A stretch of 64,000 nt of DNA from Mariniplasma anaerobium (GTDB lineage Bacteria > Bacillota_I > Bacilli_A > Acholeplasmatales > Acholeplasmataceae). The notes under the pieces were generated by a model. It was given only the letters and a program-made list of their open reading frames with translations. It searched no databases and had not been told where the DNA came from. Below, piece by piece: positions 1 to 6,878 of this stretch. The translations under genes and the position numbers were made by a program. The stretch's first letter is position 1, and every line of letters starts with the position of its first letter. Where the stretch lies: the NCBI RefSeq assembly GCF_016865445.1, contig NZ_AP024412.1, positions 372,001 to 436,000 on the forward strand, read 5' to 3'.

Positions 1-56
1 AGGTAGTGTGTAAAACACAATACTAAAATGAAAAAAATGTTTTTTTTCGCTTTATC

Positions 57-85
57 TTGTCTTTTTAAAATTATTGTGATACTAT
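57..85 (+). promoter_or_regulatory. Promoter of the aromatic operon
   Basis: TTGTCT (57-62) and TACTAT (80-85) are 17 bp apart, and TG at 77-78 makes an extended -10. Transcription would start near 92, just ahead of the ribosome site of the leader peptide (100-105). Nothing coding is seen in bases 1-56. Confidence 0.5.
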
Positions 86-113
86 ATCAACAAATAGATG
101 AGGTGTTTAGTCT

Positions 114-155
114 ATGTTAAAAATAAAAAAGGTTGTCTATTATTATTCATATTGA
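114..155 (+). CDS. Tyr-rich leader peptide of the aro operon
   Basis: A 13-codon reading frame, MLKIKKVVYYYSY, has its own ribosome site GAGGTG (100-105), 8 bases before the ATG. Four of its last five codons are tyrosine (138-146 and 150-152) and the stop is UGA at 153-155. It lies between a promoter and a set of alternative hairpins in front of DAHP synthase, the first gene of an operon that includes tyrA. This is the layout of an amino-acid attenuator in which a ribosome stalled on Tyr codons changes the leader fold. Expression and regulation are inferred; the peptide and the Tyr run are seen directly. Confidence 0.6.
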   Translation: MLKIKKVVYYYSY

Positions 156-161
156 TATAAG

Positions 162-262
162 GGTTGTCTATAACAAGGCATTCCTTTTTGTGGATTTTAA
201 AGGAACAGCCAAATCATGATTTAAAAATCATCCTTGGGGTTCCTTAGGGATTTTTTATTTTT
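162..262 (+). promoter_or_regulatory. Candidate attenuator hairpins upstream of aroF
   Basis: Three hairpins can form after the leader peptide. TTCCTTT (181-187) pairs with AAAGGAA (199-205). AAGGAAC (200-206) pairs with GTTCCTT (239-245) around an inner ATGATT/AATCAT hairpin (216-221/226-231). AAAAATC plus CCT (223-229, 232-234) pairs with AGG plus GATTTTT (246-255) and runs into a T-rich tract to 262. The first two share the segment 200-205 and so exclude each other. No T-box specifier or TGGNACC motif is present. Confidence 0.45.
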
Positions 263-295
263 TAAGGACTAAAAACAAGAAAGGGACAAAAAACT

Positions 296-1315
296 ATGAT
301 TATTAAAATGAAAAAAGAGGCTACAAAAAAGCAATATAAAAAATTAGAGGAATTCTTAGAAAGTAAAAATTTAGAGATCAGAGATGTTAGTTCTAAACTG
401 ATTCATATTTTTGGGATCATAGGAGATACGTCATCCTTTGAACCTGAAGATCTATATGCTTTCGAAGGTGTTGATGAGGTAACAAGGGTCTCGACGCCAT
501 TTAAAAAAGCATCGAGAAGTTTTAAAAAAGAAAATACAGTTATTAAGTTTAAAAACGGAATTGAGATAGGAAGTCATCAGTTTGTGATGATGTCTGGTCC
601 TTGTTCTGTAGAATCAGAAGAGCAGATGAGAACAATCGCAAAAACAGTAAAAGAATCTGGTGCACACATCTTAAGAGGTGGTGCATATAAACCAAGAACT
701 TCACCTTATGCATTTCAGGGATTAAAAGAAGAAGGATTAAAGATCTTAAGAAAAGTTGGCGATGAGTTTGACTTATTGGTTGTTACTGAAATACCAAGTG
801 CTGATCTACTTCCTTTATTTGAAAAATATGTAGATATCATTCAAGTTGGTGCAAGAAACATGCAAAACTTTGAATTGATGAAGGCTTTAGGTAAGTCAAC
901 AAAACCAATTTTATTAAAAAGAGGCTTATCTGCAACCATTGAAGAATGGTTAATGAGTGCTGAATATATTATGAATGGTGGAAATGAACAAATTATCATG
1001 TGTGAAAGAGGGATTAGAACTTTTGAAAAATACACAAGAAACACACTTGATATATCTGCAGTACTTTCTATAAAAGAGTTGTCACATTTACCAGTTATTA
1101 TTGATCCTTCACATGCAGCAGGTCGCTGGTCTATGATTGAAAAATTATCTCTAGCAAGTTTAGCTGTTGGAGCTGATGGTTTAATAGTTGAAGTTCATAA
1201 TAATCCTGAACATGCTTTAAGTGATGGCGCTCAATCTTTAAAACCTAAAAAATATTTACATATGGTAGATAAATTAAAAGAATTATCAACACTTTTAGGG
1301 AAAGATTTTAGATGA
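296..1315 (+). CDS. aroF: 3-deoxy-7-phosphoheptulonate (DAHP) synthase
   Basis: It joins phosphoenolpyruvate and erythrose 4-phosphate in the cytoplasm, the entry step of the shikimate pathway. Residues about 1-75 look like the ferredoxin-like regulatory domain of Thermotoga-type enzymes, which in that family allows feedback inhibition by Tyr or Phe. The rest is a TIM barrel with GPCSVES (101-107), RGGAYKPRTSPY, GARNMQN, LLKRG and PSHAAGR. The start at 296 is 9 bases after AAGGGA (281-286); a second in-frame ATG 12 bases later is worse placed. It is the first gene of a seven-gene operon and overlaps tyrA by ATGA. The leader in front suggests Tyr-dependent attenuation on top of enzyme feedback. 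Confidence 0.93.
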   Translation: MIIKMKKEATKKQYKKLEEFLESKNLEIRDVSSKLIHIFGIIGDTSSFEPEDLYAFEGVDEVTRVSTPFKKASRSFKKENTVIKFKNGIEIGSHQFVMMSGPCSVESEEQMRTIAKTVKESGAHILRGGAYKPRTSPYAFQGLKEEGLKILRKVGDEFDLLVVTEIPSADLLPLFEKYVDIIQVGARNMQNFELMKALGKSTKPILLKRGLSATIEEWLMSAEYIMNGGNEQIIMCERGIRTFEKYTRNTLDISAVLSIKELSHLPVIIDPSHAAGRWSMIEKLSLASLAVGADGLIVEVHNNPEHALSDGAQSLKPKKYLHMVDKLKELSTLLGKDFR

Positions 1316-2142
1316 AAATATTTATCGTTGGACTGGGTTTAATTGGCGCATCATATGCACAAGGATTAAAAAAAGCAGGACATGAAATTTATGCATCAAA
1401 TCGAACTGAAGCAGTCGTTGAACAAGCTATAAAAGAAAAGATAGTAGAAAAAGATAATGATATGTCGTATTTATCAAAAGTAGATCTAATTATTTTAGGA
1501 TTGTATCCTAAACACAACATAGAATTCTTATCAAAACACAAACATCTATTGAAAAAAGGACAAATCATCACAGATGTTAGTGGAACAAAAGCCTGGATGA
1601 CTAAAGAAATAGAAGCCCTTATTCCAGATGGTGTAAGCTATACATCACATCATCCAATGGCTGGTAAAGAATCATCAGGATACGCTTCTAAAGATTATAA
1701 AATCTTTAAGGATGCTAATTTTATCATTGTTAAAGGTCAAAAATCAGGACCTAAAGATGAAAAAATCTTAAAAAATATCGCAAGTGACTTGAAATTTGGT
1801 AAAATAACCATAACAGATGCACAAACACATGACGAACTTATAGCATTTACTTCACAGTTAACACATGTGATTGCGGTAAGTTTAGTTCATAGTGATCATT
1901 TAAAAGAAACACCTCAAGCGACAGGTGATTCATATCGTGATCTAACACGTATTGCTAAAATCAATGAAGTTATGTGGACCGAATTGTTTTTAGAAAATAA
2001 AGAAGCATTATTAAAAAAGATTAATGATTTTGAAAAAGAACTAGATCAATTAAAAAAACATATAGAAACAAATGATAAAGAATCTATTCAAGAGTATTTA
2101 AAAAGTGCTAAAGAAAAGAGGAAAGTATTTGATGAAACTTAA
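1312..2142 (+). CDS. tyrA: Prephenate dehydrogenase
   Basis: It oxidises and decarboxylates prephenate to 4-hydroxyphenylpyruvate, the committed step to tyrosine, using NAD(P). The N terminus carries the Rossmann motif GLGLIG (7-12), and HHPMAGKESSG (113 onward) is the substrate-side motif of this family. The protein is 276 residues and has no C-terminal ACT domain, so allosteric control by tyrosine through that domain is not expected; control may lie in the aroF N-terminal domain and the leader. The start overlaps the aroF stop as ATGA, which implies translational coupling. No prephenate dehydratase (pheA) is in the window. Confidence 0.92.
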   Translation: MKIFIVGLGLIGASYAQGLKKAGHEIYASNRTEAVVEQAIKEKIVEKDNDMSYLSKVDLIILGLYPKHNIEFLSKHKHLLKKGQIITDVSGTKAWMTKEIEALIPDGVSYTSHHPMAGKESSGYASKDYKIFKDANFIIVKGQKSGPKDEKILKNIASDLKFGKITITDAQTHDELIAFTSQLTHVIAVSLVHSDHLKETPQATGDSYRDLTRIAKINEVMWTELFLENKEALLKKINDFEKELDQLKKHIETNDKESIQEYLKSAKEKRKVFDET

Positions 2143-3139
2143 AATGTCTGATTATGAAATCATAGTAGAAAAAAATTCAATAAGAGGTCTATCAAAACAC
2201 ATCAAGTCTTTTTATACATATGATGATCTTTTCATTGTCACTGATGAAAATGTTGATGAATTATATCATGATTTTATTAAAAGCGTTTTAAACGAATTTC
2301 ATTTACACATCGTTGTAATTAAAGCTGGTGAACAATCAAAAACTATTGCAACATACTTAGACGTAATTAGTCAATTAATGGATAAAGGTATTAAAAGAAA
2401 TCATTTAATACTTGCACTTGGTGGAGGTGTTGTTGGAGATCTAACAGGATTTGTAGCAGCTACACTATATAGAGGACTTCCATATATCCAAATACCTACA
2501 ACCTTATTATCTCAAGTCGATAGTTCCATAGGATCTAAGGTAGGTATTGATCTTCCAAAAGGAAAGAATTTAGTAGGAGCTTTTTATCATCCGAAGTTAG
2601 TAATCATTGATCCAGTATTTCTAGATACATTGAGTAAAAGAGAGTATAATCAAGGTGTAGCTGAAATGATTAAAGCAGGATTAATTGCTAACAAAGAACT
2701 GTTTAACTTTTTTAAAGATACAAAAAGAGTTACAACAAAAGAAATCTTAATGGCTATAGAAGTTAAAAGAACTGTGGTCTTAAAAGATCCATTTGATCAG
2801 AAAGAAAGAATGCTTCTAAATTTCGGTCATACATTTGGACACGCGATTGAAAAGAAATTTAAATATCAAACATATAAACATGGGGAAGCCATTAGTTATG
2901 GTATGTTGATAGCACTTGAAATTGGCATTAAAAAGGGATTAACACCAAAACATCTTTATGAATCTATAAGACACACTTTAGAGATGAATGGATTGATTAA
3001 AAAGCCTTATTTTAAAATTGAAGATTTAAAAGAAGACATAAAAACAGATAAGAAATTTACTGCTGAAGCATTTCATTTCATCTGTTTATCAGATATTGGT
3101 CAAGGCGTTGTAACACAAATTAAGGTAGGTGAATTATAA
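2132..3139 (+). CDS. aroB: 3-dehydroquinate synthase
   Basis: It converts DAHP to 3-dehydroquinate with NAD and a divalent metal. Seen in the sequence are the family block GGGVVGDLTGFVAATLYRG with IPTTLLSQVDSSIGSK after it, and the metal-ligand region LNFGHTFGHAIE. The start at 2132 is chosen because GAGGAAAG (2118-2125) precedes it by 6 bases; a GTG at 2105 would lengthen the protein but has no comparable site. This start lies inside tyrA, giving an 11-base overlap. The product is 335 residues, near the usual length of about 350-360. Confidence 0.92.
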   Translation: MKLKMSDYEIIVEKNSIRGLSKHIKSFYTYDDLFIVTDENVDELYHDFIKSVLNEFHLHIVVIKAGEQSKTIATYLDVISQLMDKGIKRNHLILALGGGVVGDLTGFVAATLYRGLPYIQIPTTLLSQVDSSIGSKVGIDLPKGKNLVGAFYHPKLVIIDPVFLDTLSKREYNQGVAEMIKAGLIANKELFNFFKDTKRVTTKEILMAIEVKRTVVLKDPFDQKERMLLNFGHTFGHAIEKKFKYQTYKHGEAISYGMLIALEIGIKKGLTPKHLYESIRHTLEMNGLIKKPYFKIEDLKEDIKTDKKFTAEAFHFICLSDIGQGVVTQIKVGEL

Positions 3140-4417
3140 ATGAAAGTCACAATAAAACCATCAAAATTAAATGGAACTGTTAAAGTTGTTAGTTCTAAAT
3201 CGCTATCACATAGATATGTCATAGCAGCTGGTCTTGCTAAAGGTACTTCAGTTGTATCTAATGTTTTAGATTCTAATGATTTATCAGCAACCAAAAAAGC
3301 ATTGGAAGGATTGAATGTTACTTTTGAAGATGAAAAAGTTATTTCATCGGGATATAAATTAATCAGCGATACAGTTGATTGTATTGAATCTGGATCAACA
3401 TTAAGATTTATGATTCCTATTTATATGCTACAAAAAGAAAAAGTTATTTTCAAAGGATCCGGTGGATTGATTGATCGTCCATTAAATGTGTATGAAAATA
3501 TTTTTACAGATAAAGGACTAGGATTTCACCATCTTGAAAAAGATCATTATCTTCCATTAGAAATTGAAGGTAAATTAGAAGGTGGACATTATAAAGTAAG
3601 AGGAGATATAAGCAGTCAGTTTGTATCTGGTCTTTTATTTGCACTTCCTTTAGCTAAAAAAGATTCTATTATTGAAATTACTACACCACTTTCATCTAAA
3701 GGATATGTAGATATGACTTTAGATACTTTAACTAAATTTGGTATTCAATATGAATATGTTGATAATCGTATCTTTATCCCAGGTAAACAAAAATATGAAC
3801 CTAGAGTTTTAGATGTCGAAGGTGACTTTTCACAAGGTGCTTTTTGGATGGTTGCAGGAACGATTAATCAACATAAACTTCCATTATTTTTAAGAAATTT
3901 AGATCCTTTAAGTAAACAAGGGGATCGTAAGATTGCAGATATTATCTCAAAAATGGGTGGATATATATATTTCCAAAAAGATTTAAAACAATTTGTTGTT
4001 TATCCAAGACAAACAAAAGGTGGTTTAATTATCGATATTGATCCAATTCCAGATCTGGGTCCTATTCTTATGGTCTTAGCAGCACTTAGTGAAGGTGAAA
4101 CTCACTTTATTAATTGCCATAGATTAAAGATAAAAGAATCAGATCGCCTAAATGCTATGTATGAAGTTTTAACTAAATTCGGAGTTGAAATGAAAATTAC
4201 TGATGATGAAGCTTGGATTACAGGTCAAACTTCTTTAAAAGGCAATCTAGAATTTAGTTCTTATAATGATCATAGAATTGCTATGGCAATTGCCATTGCT
4301 AGTTTAAGAGCTGATGGAGATGTTACAATCACTGATAGTCAAGCTGTAGAAAAGAGCTATCCAAATTTCTTTGAAGTATTTAAAGAACTTGGAGGACTTG
4401 TTGATGAAATTGATTGA
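3140..4417 (+). CDS. aroA: 3-phosphoshikimate 1-carboxyvinyltransferase (EPSP synthase)
   Basis: It transfers enolpyruvate from PEP to shikimate 3-phosphate. Recognisable blocks are KSLSHRYVIAAGLAKG near the N terminus, ESGSTLRF, RGDISSQFVSGLLFALP, LGPILMVLAA, INCHRLKIKESDR and NDHRIAMA, in the family order. The length of 425 residues is normal. The ATG follows the aroB stop with no gap and has AAGGTAGGTG upstream. In the N-terminal block the usual pattern is K-S-x-S-H/N-R, which is kept. The 3' end overlaps the chorismate mutase start by 14 bases, so the operon continues without a break. Confidence 0.93.
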   Translation: MKVTIKPSKLNGTVKVVSSKSLSHRYVIAAGLAKGTSVVSNVLDSNDLSATKKALEGLNVTFEDEKVISSGYKLISDTVDCIESGSTLRFMIPIYMLQKEKVIFKGSGGLIDRPLNVYENIFTDKGLGFHHLEKDHYLPLEIEGKLEGGHYKVRGDISSQFVSGLLFALPLAKKDSIIEITTPLSSKGYVDMTLDTLTKFGIQYEYVDNRIFIPGKQKYEPRVLDVEGDFSQGAFWMVAGTINQHKLPLFLRNLDPLSKQGDRKIADIISKMGGYIYFQKDLKQFVVYPRQTKGGLIIDIDPIPDLGPILMVLAALSEGETHFINCHRLKIKESDRLNAMYEVLTKFGVEMKITDDEAWITGQTSLKGNLEFSSYNDHRIAMAIAIASLRADGDVTITDSQAVEKSYPNFFEVFKELGGLVDEID

Positions 4418-4661
4418 ACTTAGAACACAAATTAGTAAAATTGATGAAGACATGATGAATCTGTTTTTAAAACGCATGGAAGTATCAAGACTTATTGGCT
4501 TATATAAAAAAGAACACCATTTACCTGTTTTTGATGAGAGAAGAGAAATAGAGCTTATTGAAAAACAAAAAGCCTTATTAAATAATAAGGAAATGTGGCC
4601 GTTTTATAAATCTTTCTTAAAAGAAGTTATGCAAGTTTCTAAGGAGTATCAAAAGAAATGA
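4404..4661 (+). CDS. Monofunctional chorismate mutase, AroQ fold
   Basis: It rearranges chorismate to prephenate, the substrate of the TyrA encoded two genes upstream. The 85-residue all-helical protein has the AroQ pattern: LRTQISKIDEDMMNLFLKRM (first helix), then KKEHHLPVFDERREIELIE with the conserved K, D and R residues. The start at 4404 follows GGAGG (4391-4395) by 8 bases; a TTG further upstream has no such site. It overlaps aroA by 14 bases and overlaps aroE by ATGA. No fused dehydratase or dehydrogenase domain is present, so this is a free-standing mutase. Confidence 0.88.
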   Translation: MKLIELRTQISKIDEDMMNLFLKRMEVSRLIGLYKKEHHLPVFDERREIELIEKQKALLNNKEMWPFYKSFLKEVMQVSKEYQKK

Positions 4662-5434
4662 AGAGATTTGGGCTGATTGGTCATCAAATAAGTTATTCTA
4701 AATCTCCAAATATTCATAGCTTTATGAGTAAACAATTAAACATTGAATTTACCTATGACCTTTTAGATATTAGTCAATCCAATTTAGACATGTTAATTAA
4801 ACAACTCAAAAATGGACTTTATGATGGATATAATGTTACTAAACCATATAAAGAAGTTATCATGAATTATATGGATGAACTAACAGATGAAGCAAGACGT
4901 ATAGGTGCTGTTAATACTGTTTATGTAAAGCACAATAAAATTGTAGGAGATAATACAGATTATCAAGGTTTTAAAGGATTAATCAAAAAAAATAAAATTA
5001 AAGTTAAAGACAAACGCATATATATTTTGGGTACAGGAGGTGCAGCCAAAGCTGCATATCATGTATTAAAAGATCTAGAAGCGATACCTAAATTTGTCAC
5101 AAGAGATGCACTAAAGGTAAATCAAGAGACAATTATGTATAAAGATATAGATCTTAAAGATGTAGATATTTATGTTCAAGCAACACCTGTTGGAACATAT
5201 CCTTATCACAAACAAAGTATTATTGATAAAACTCTAGTTAAAAACAAATATGTCATTGATTTAGTATATCGACCTGTTCAAACAAAGATTTTAACCTATG
5301 CAAAAAATGGAGTTAATGGAGTTGATATGTTAATGATTCAAGCACTAGAGAGTTTATCTATTTGGCTAGATCAAGAAATTAAATTAACACCGACGCTTTA
5401 CAAAAAATTGAAGGATGTGATCATCAATGAATAG
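4658..5434 (+). CDS. aroE: Shikimate dehydrogenase
   Basis: It reduces 3-dehydroshikimate to shikimate with NADPH. The substrate-binding half shows SKSPNIHSFM near the N terminus and YDGYNVTKPYKE, whose lysine is the usual catalytic residue. It is followed by GAVNTVY and DNTDYQGF with the catalytic Asp. The nucleotide-binding half has GTGGAAKAAYHVL. At 258 residues it is slightly shorter than common AroE (about 270-280). It starts within the chorismate mutase stop (ATGA) and overlaps aroC by 8 bases. Confidence 0.92.
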   Translation: MKRFGLIGHQISYSKSPNIHSFMSKQLNIEFTYDLLDISQSNLDMLIKQLKNGLYDGYNVTKPYKEVIMNYMDELTDEARRIGAVNTVYVKHNKIVGDNTDYQGFKGLIKKNKIKVKDKRIYILGTGGAAKAAYHVLKDLEAIPKFVTRDALKVNQETIMYKDIDLKDVDIYVQATPVGTYPYHKQSIIDKTLVKNKYVIDLVYRPVQTKILTYAKNGVNGVDMLMIQALESLSIWLDQEIKLTPTLYKKLKDVIINE

Positions 5435-6413
5435 TTATGGACATTTATTTAAAATCACCTTATATGGTGAATCTCATCAAGATGCAATAGGAGCTGTACT
5501 TGATGGACTTCCTGCAGGTACCAAAATTGATGAAGAGCTTATTAAATCAGATTTAGAAAAAAGAAAACCTAAACAAATTGGAACTACAACAAGAAAAGAA
5601 GATGACAAAGTTAGAATCACTAGTGGCGTCTTTAACGGATATGCTACGGGTTCTCCAATTCATATTATGATTGAAAATAGAAATGTAATTTCTAAAGATT
5701 ATCAACATCTAAAAACACATCCTAGACCAGGACATGCTGATTTTGTTAGTCAAGTTAAATATAAAGGATTTCAAGATTATAGAGGTGGCGGCAGATTTTC
5801 AGGAAGATTAACAGCAGCATTGGTTGCTGCTGGTAGTATTGCTAAAATGGCTATCCCTTTTAAAATCAAACATGAACTCGTTCAAGTGGGTTCTTTAAAA
5901 GACATGAGTCGATTAGATGAGTATTTACTTGAAGTCATTGAAAAAGGTGAGTCTGTTGGGGGTATTATTAAGATTACCGTATCTGACATGATTGTAGGTA
6001 TGGGTGAACCGTTTTTTAATAAACTTGATTCAGAATTAGCACAATTACTGTTCTCTGTTCCTGCTGTTAAAGGTGTAGAATTCGGATTGGGATTCAGTGG
6101 AGTTGAATATTTTGGTTCTCAATTTAACGATGTTCTTTTAGATAATAAAGGTATAACAAAGACTAATCACGCAGGTGGTATGACAGGTGGTATATCAAAT
6201 GGTAATGATTTAACTATCAATGTTTTTGTTAAACCAACATCAAGTATCAAGAAAAAACAAGATACCTTAAACTTAGAAACAAATAAAGTTGAACCACTAG
6301 AGATTAATGGTAGACATGATGCAGCAATTGTAAGAAGAGTTGGTATTGTTTTAGAAAACATGGTAGCAATAGGTCTTCTGAATCAATATTTAATGTATAA
6401 AACGTATCAATAA
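5427..6413 (+). CDS. aroC: Chorismate synthase
   Basis: It removes phosphate from EPSP to give chorismate and needs reduced FMN as cofactor. Motifs seen are YGESH near the N terminus, RPGHAD, DYRGGGRFSGR and GGMTGGISNG, all in order. The length of 328 residues is short for the family (about 350-390), without an obvious internal gap in these motifs. The first signature reads GESHQDAIG instead of the usual GESHG. It is the last gene of the operon; a strong terminator follows within 8 bases. The enzymes for dehydroquinate dehydration and shikimate phosphorylation are not in this cluster. Confidence 0.92.
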   Translation: MNSYGHLFKITLYGESHQDAIGAVLDGLPAGTKIDEELIKSDLEKRKPKQIGTTTRKEDDKVRITSGVFNGYATGSPIHIMIENRNVISKDYQHLKTHPRPGHADFVSQVKYKGFQDYRGGGRFSGRLTAALVAAGSIAKMAIPFKIKHELVQVGSLKDMSRLDEYLLEVIEKGESVGGIIKITVSDMIVGMGEPFFNKLDSELAQLLFSVPAVKGVEFGLGFSGVEYFGSQFNDVLLDNKGITKTNHAGGMTGGISNGNDLTINVFVKPTSSIKKKQDTLNLETNKVEPLEINGRHDAAIVRRVGIVLENMVAIGLLNQYLMYKTYQ

Positions 6414-6420
6414 ATAATAA

Positions 6421-6442
6421 AAAAAGGATTCGTCCTTTTTTT
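6421..6442 (+). terminator. Terminator of the aro operon
   Basis: AAAAAGGA (6421-6428), a TTCG loop and TCCTTTTT (6433-6440) make a perfect 8-bp stem followed by more T. Confidence 0.9.
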
Positions 6443-6464
6443 TATATTTAAGTTATGATACACT

Positions 6465-6494
6465 ATATATGAACATATGAGCAGTTGTTCATAT
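6465..6494 (+). promoter_or_regulatory. CadC/SmtB-type operator
   Basis: ATATGAGCAGTTGTTCATAT (6475-6494) is a near-palindrome of the ArsR/SmtB-family type, and another half-site ATATATGAAC lies directly upstream (6465-6474). A possible -10, TATGAT, is at 6454-6459. The operator lies between this and the cadC ribosome site, where bound repressor would block transcription. Confidence 0.75.
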
Positions 6495-6506
6495 ATAGGA
6501 GGAACT

Positions 6507-6878
6507 ATGATATCATATAAATGTGAAACATTATGTATTCATCAAGACAAAGTCAAAGAAGTACAAGAAAATTTAATACAATCTAATGATATTGAAAAAG
6601 TGTCAAAACTATTTAAAGCAATCTCAGATCCTACTCGAATTAAAATATTATATGCGCTTCAATTCAATGAATTATGCGTTTGTGATATTTCAGTTATTTT
6701 AAATATGAGTCAAAGTTCTATTTCTCATCAATTAAAAACATTAAAAGATGTAGATTTAGTTAGAACAAGAAAAAATGGTAAAACAAGATTTTATCGTTTA
6801 GCTGATGAGCATATACATAAATTATTCGCACAGGTTATTGACCATGTGAATGAGGACAATCATGAAAAAGACATATGA
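6507..6878 (+). CDS. cadC: Metal-responsive ArsR/SmtB-family repressor, CadC-like
   Basis: A winged-helix repressor that releases its operator on binding Cd/Pb/Zn. It has the CadC metal motif ELCVCD in helix alpha-3, an N-terminal CETLC pair that completes the alpha-3N site, and Asp/His residues near the C terminus (DEHIHKL, DHVNEDNH) that fit the alpha-5 zinc site. The core ISDPTRIKILYAL and SQSSISHQLKTLK are the family's helices. The start at 6507 is 4 bases after AGGAGG (6497-6502); an ATG at 6477 lies inside the operator and is rejected. It overlaps cadA by 17 bases, so repressor and pump are co-translated. Confidence 0.88.
   Translation: MISYKCETLCIHQDKVKEVQENLIQSNDIEKVSKLFKAISDPTRIKILYALQFNELCVCDISVILNMSQSSISHQLKTLKDVDLVRTRKNGKTRFYRLADEHIHKLFAQVIDHVNEDNHEKDI

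Noticed and set aside
131-161. TTGTCT (133-138) and TATAAG (156-161) with 17-bp spacing as the aro promoter
   Set aside because: It lies inside and just after the leader peptide frame; the extended -10 promoter at 57-85 explains the whole leader better. A second, weaker start here cannot be excluded.
162-262. T-box riboswitch before aroF
   Set aside because: No TGGNACC antiterminator motif or specifier stem is seen; the Tyr peptide explains the layout.
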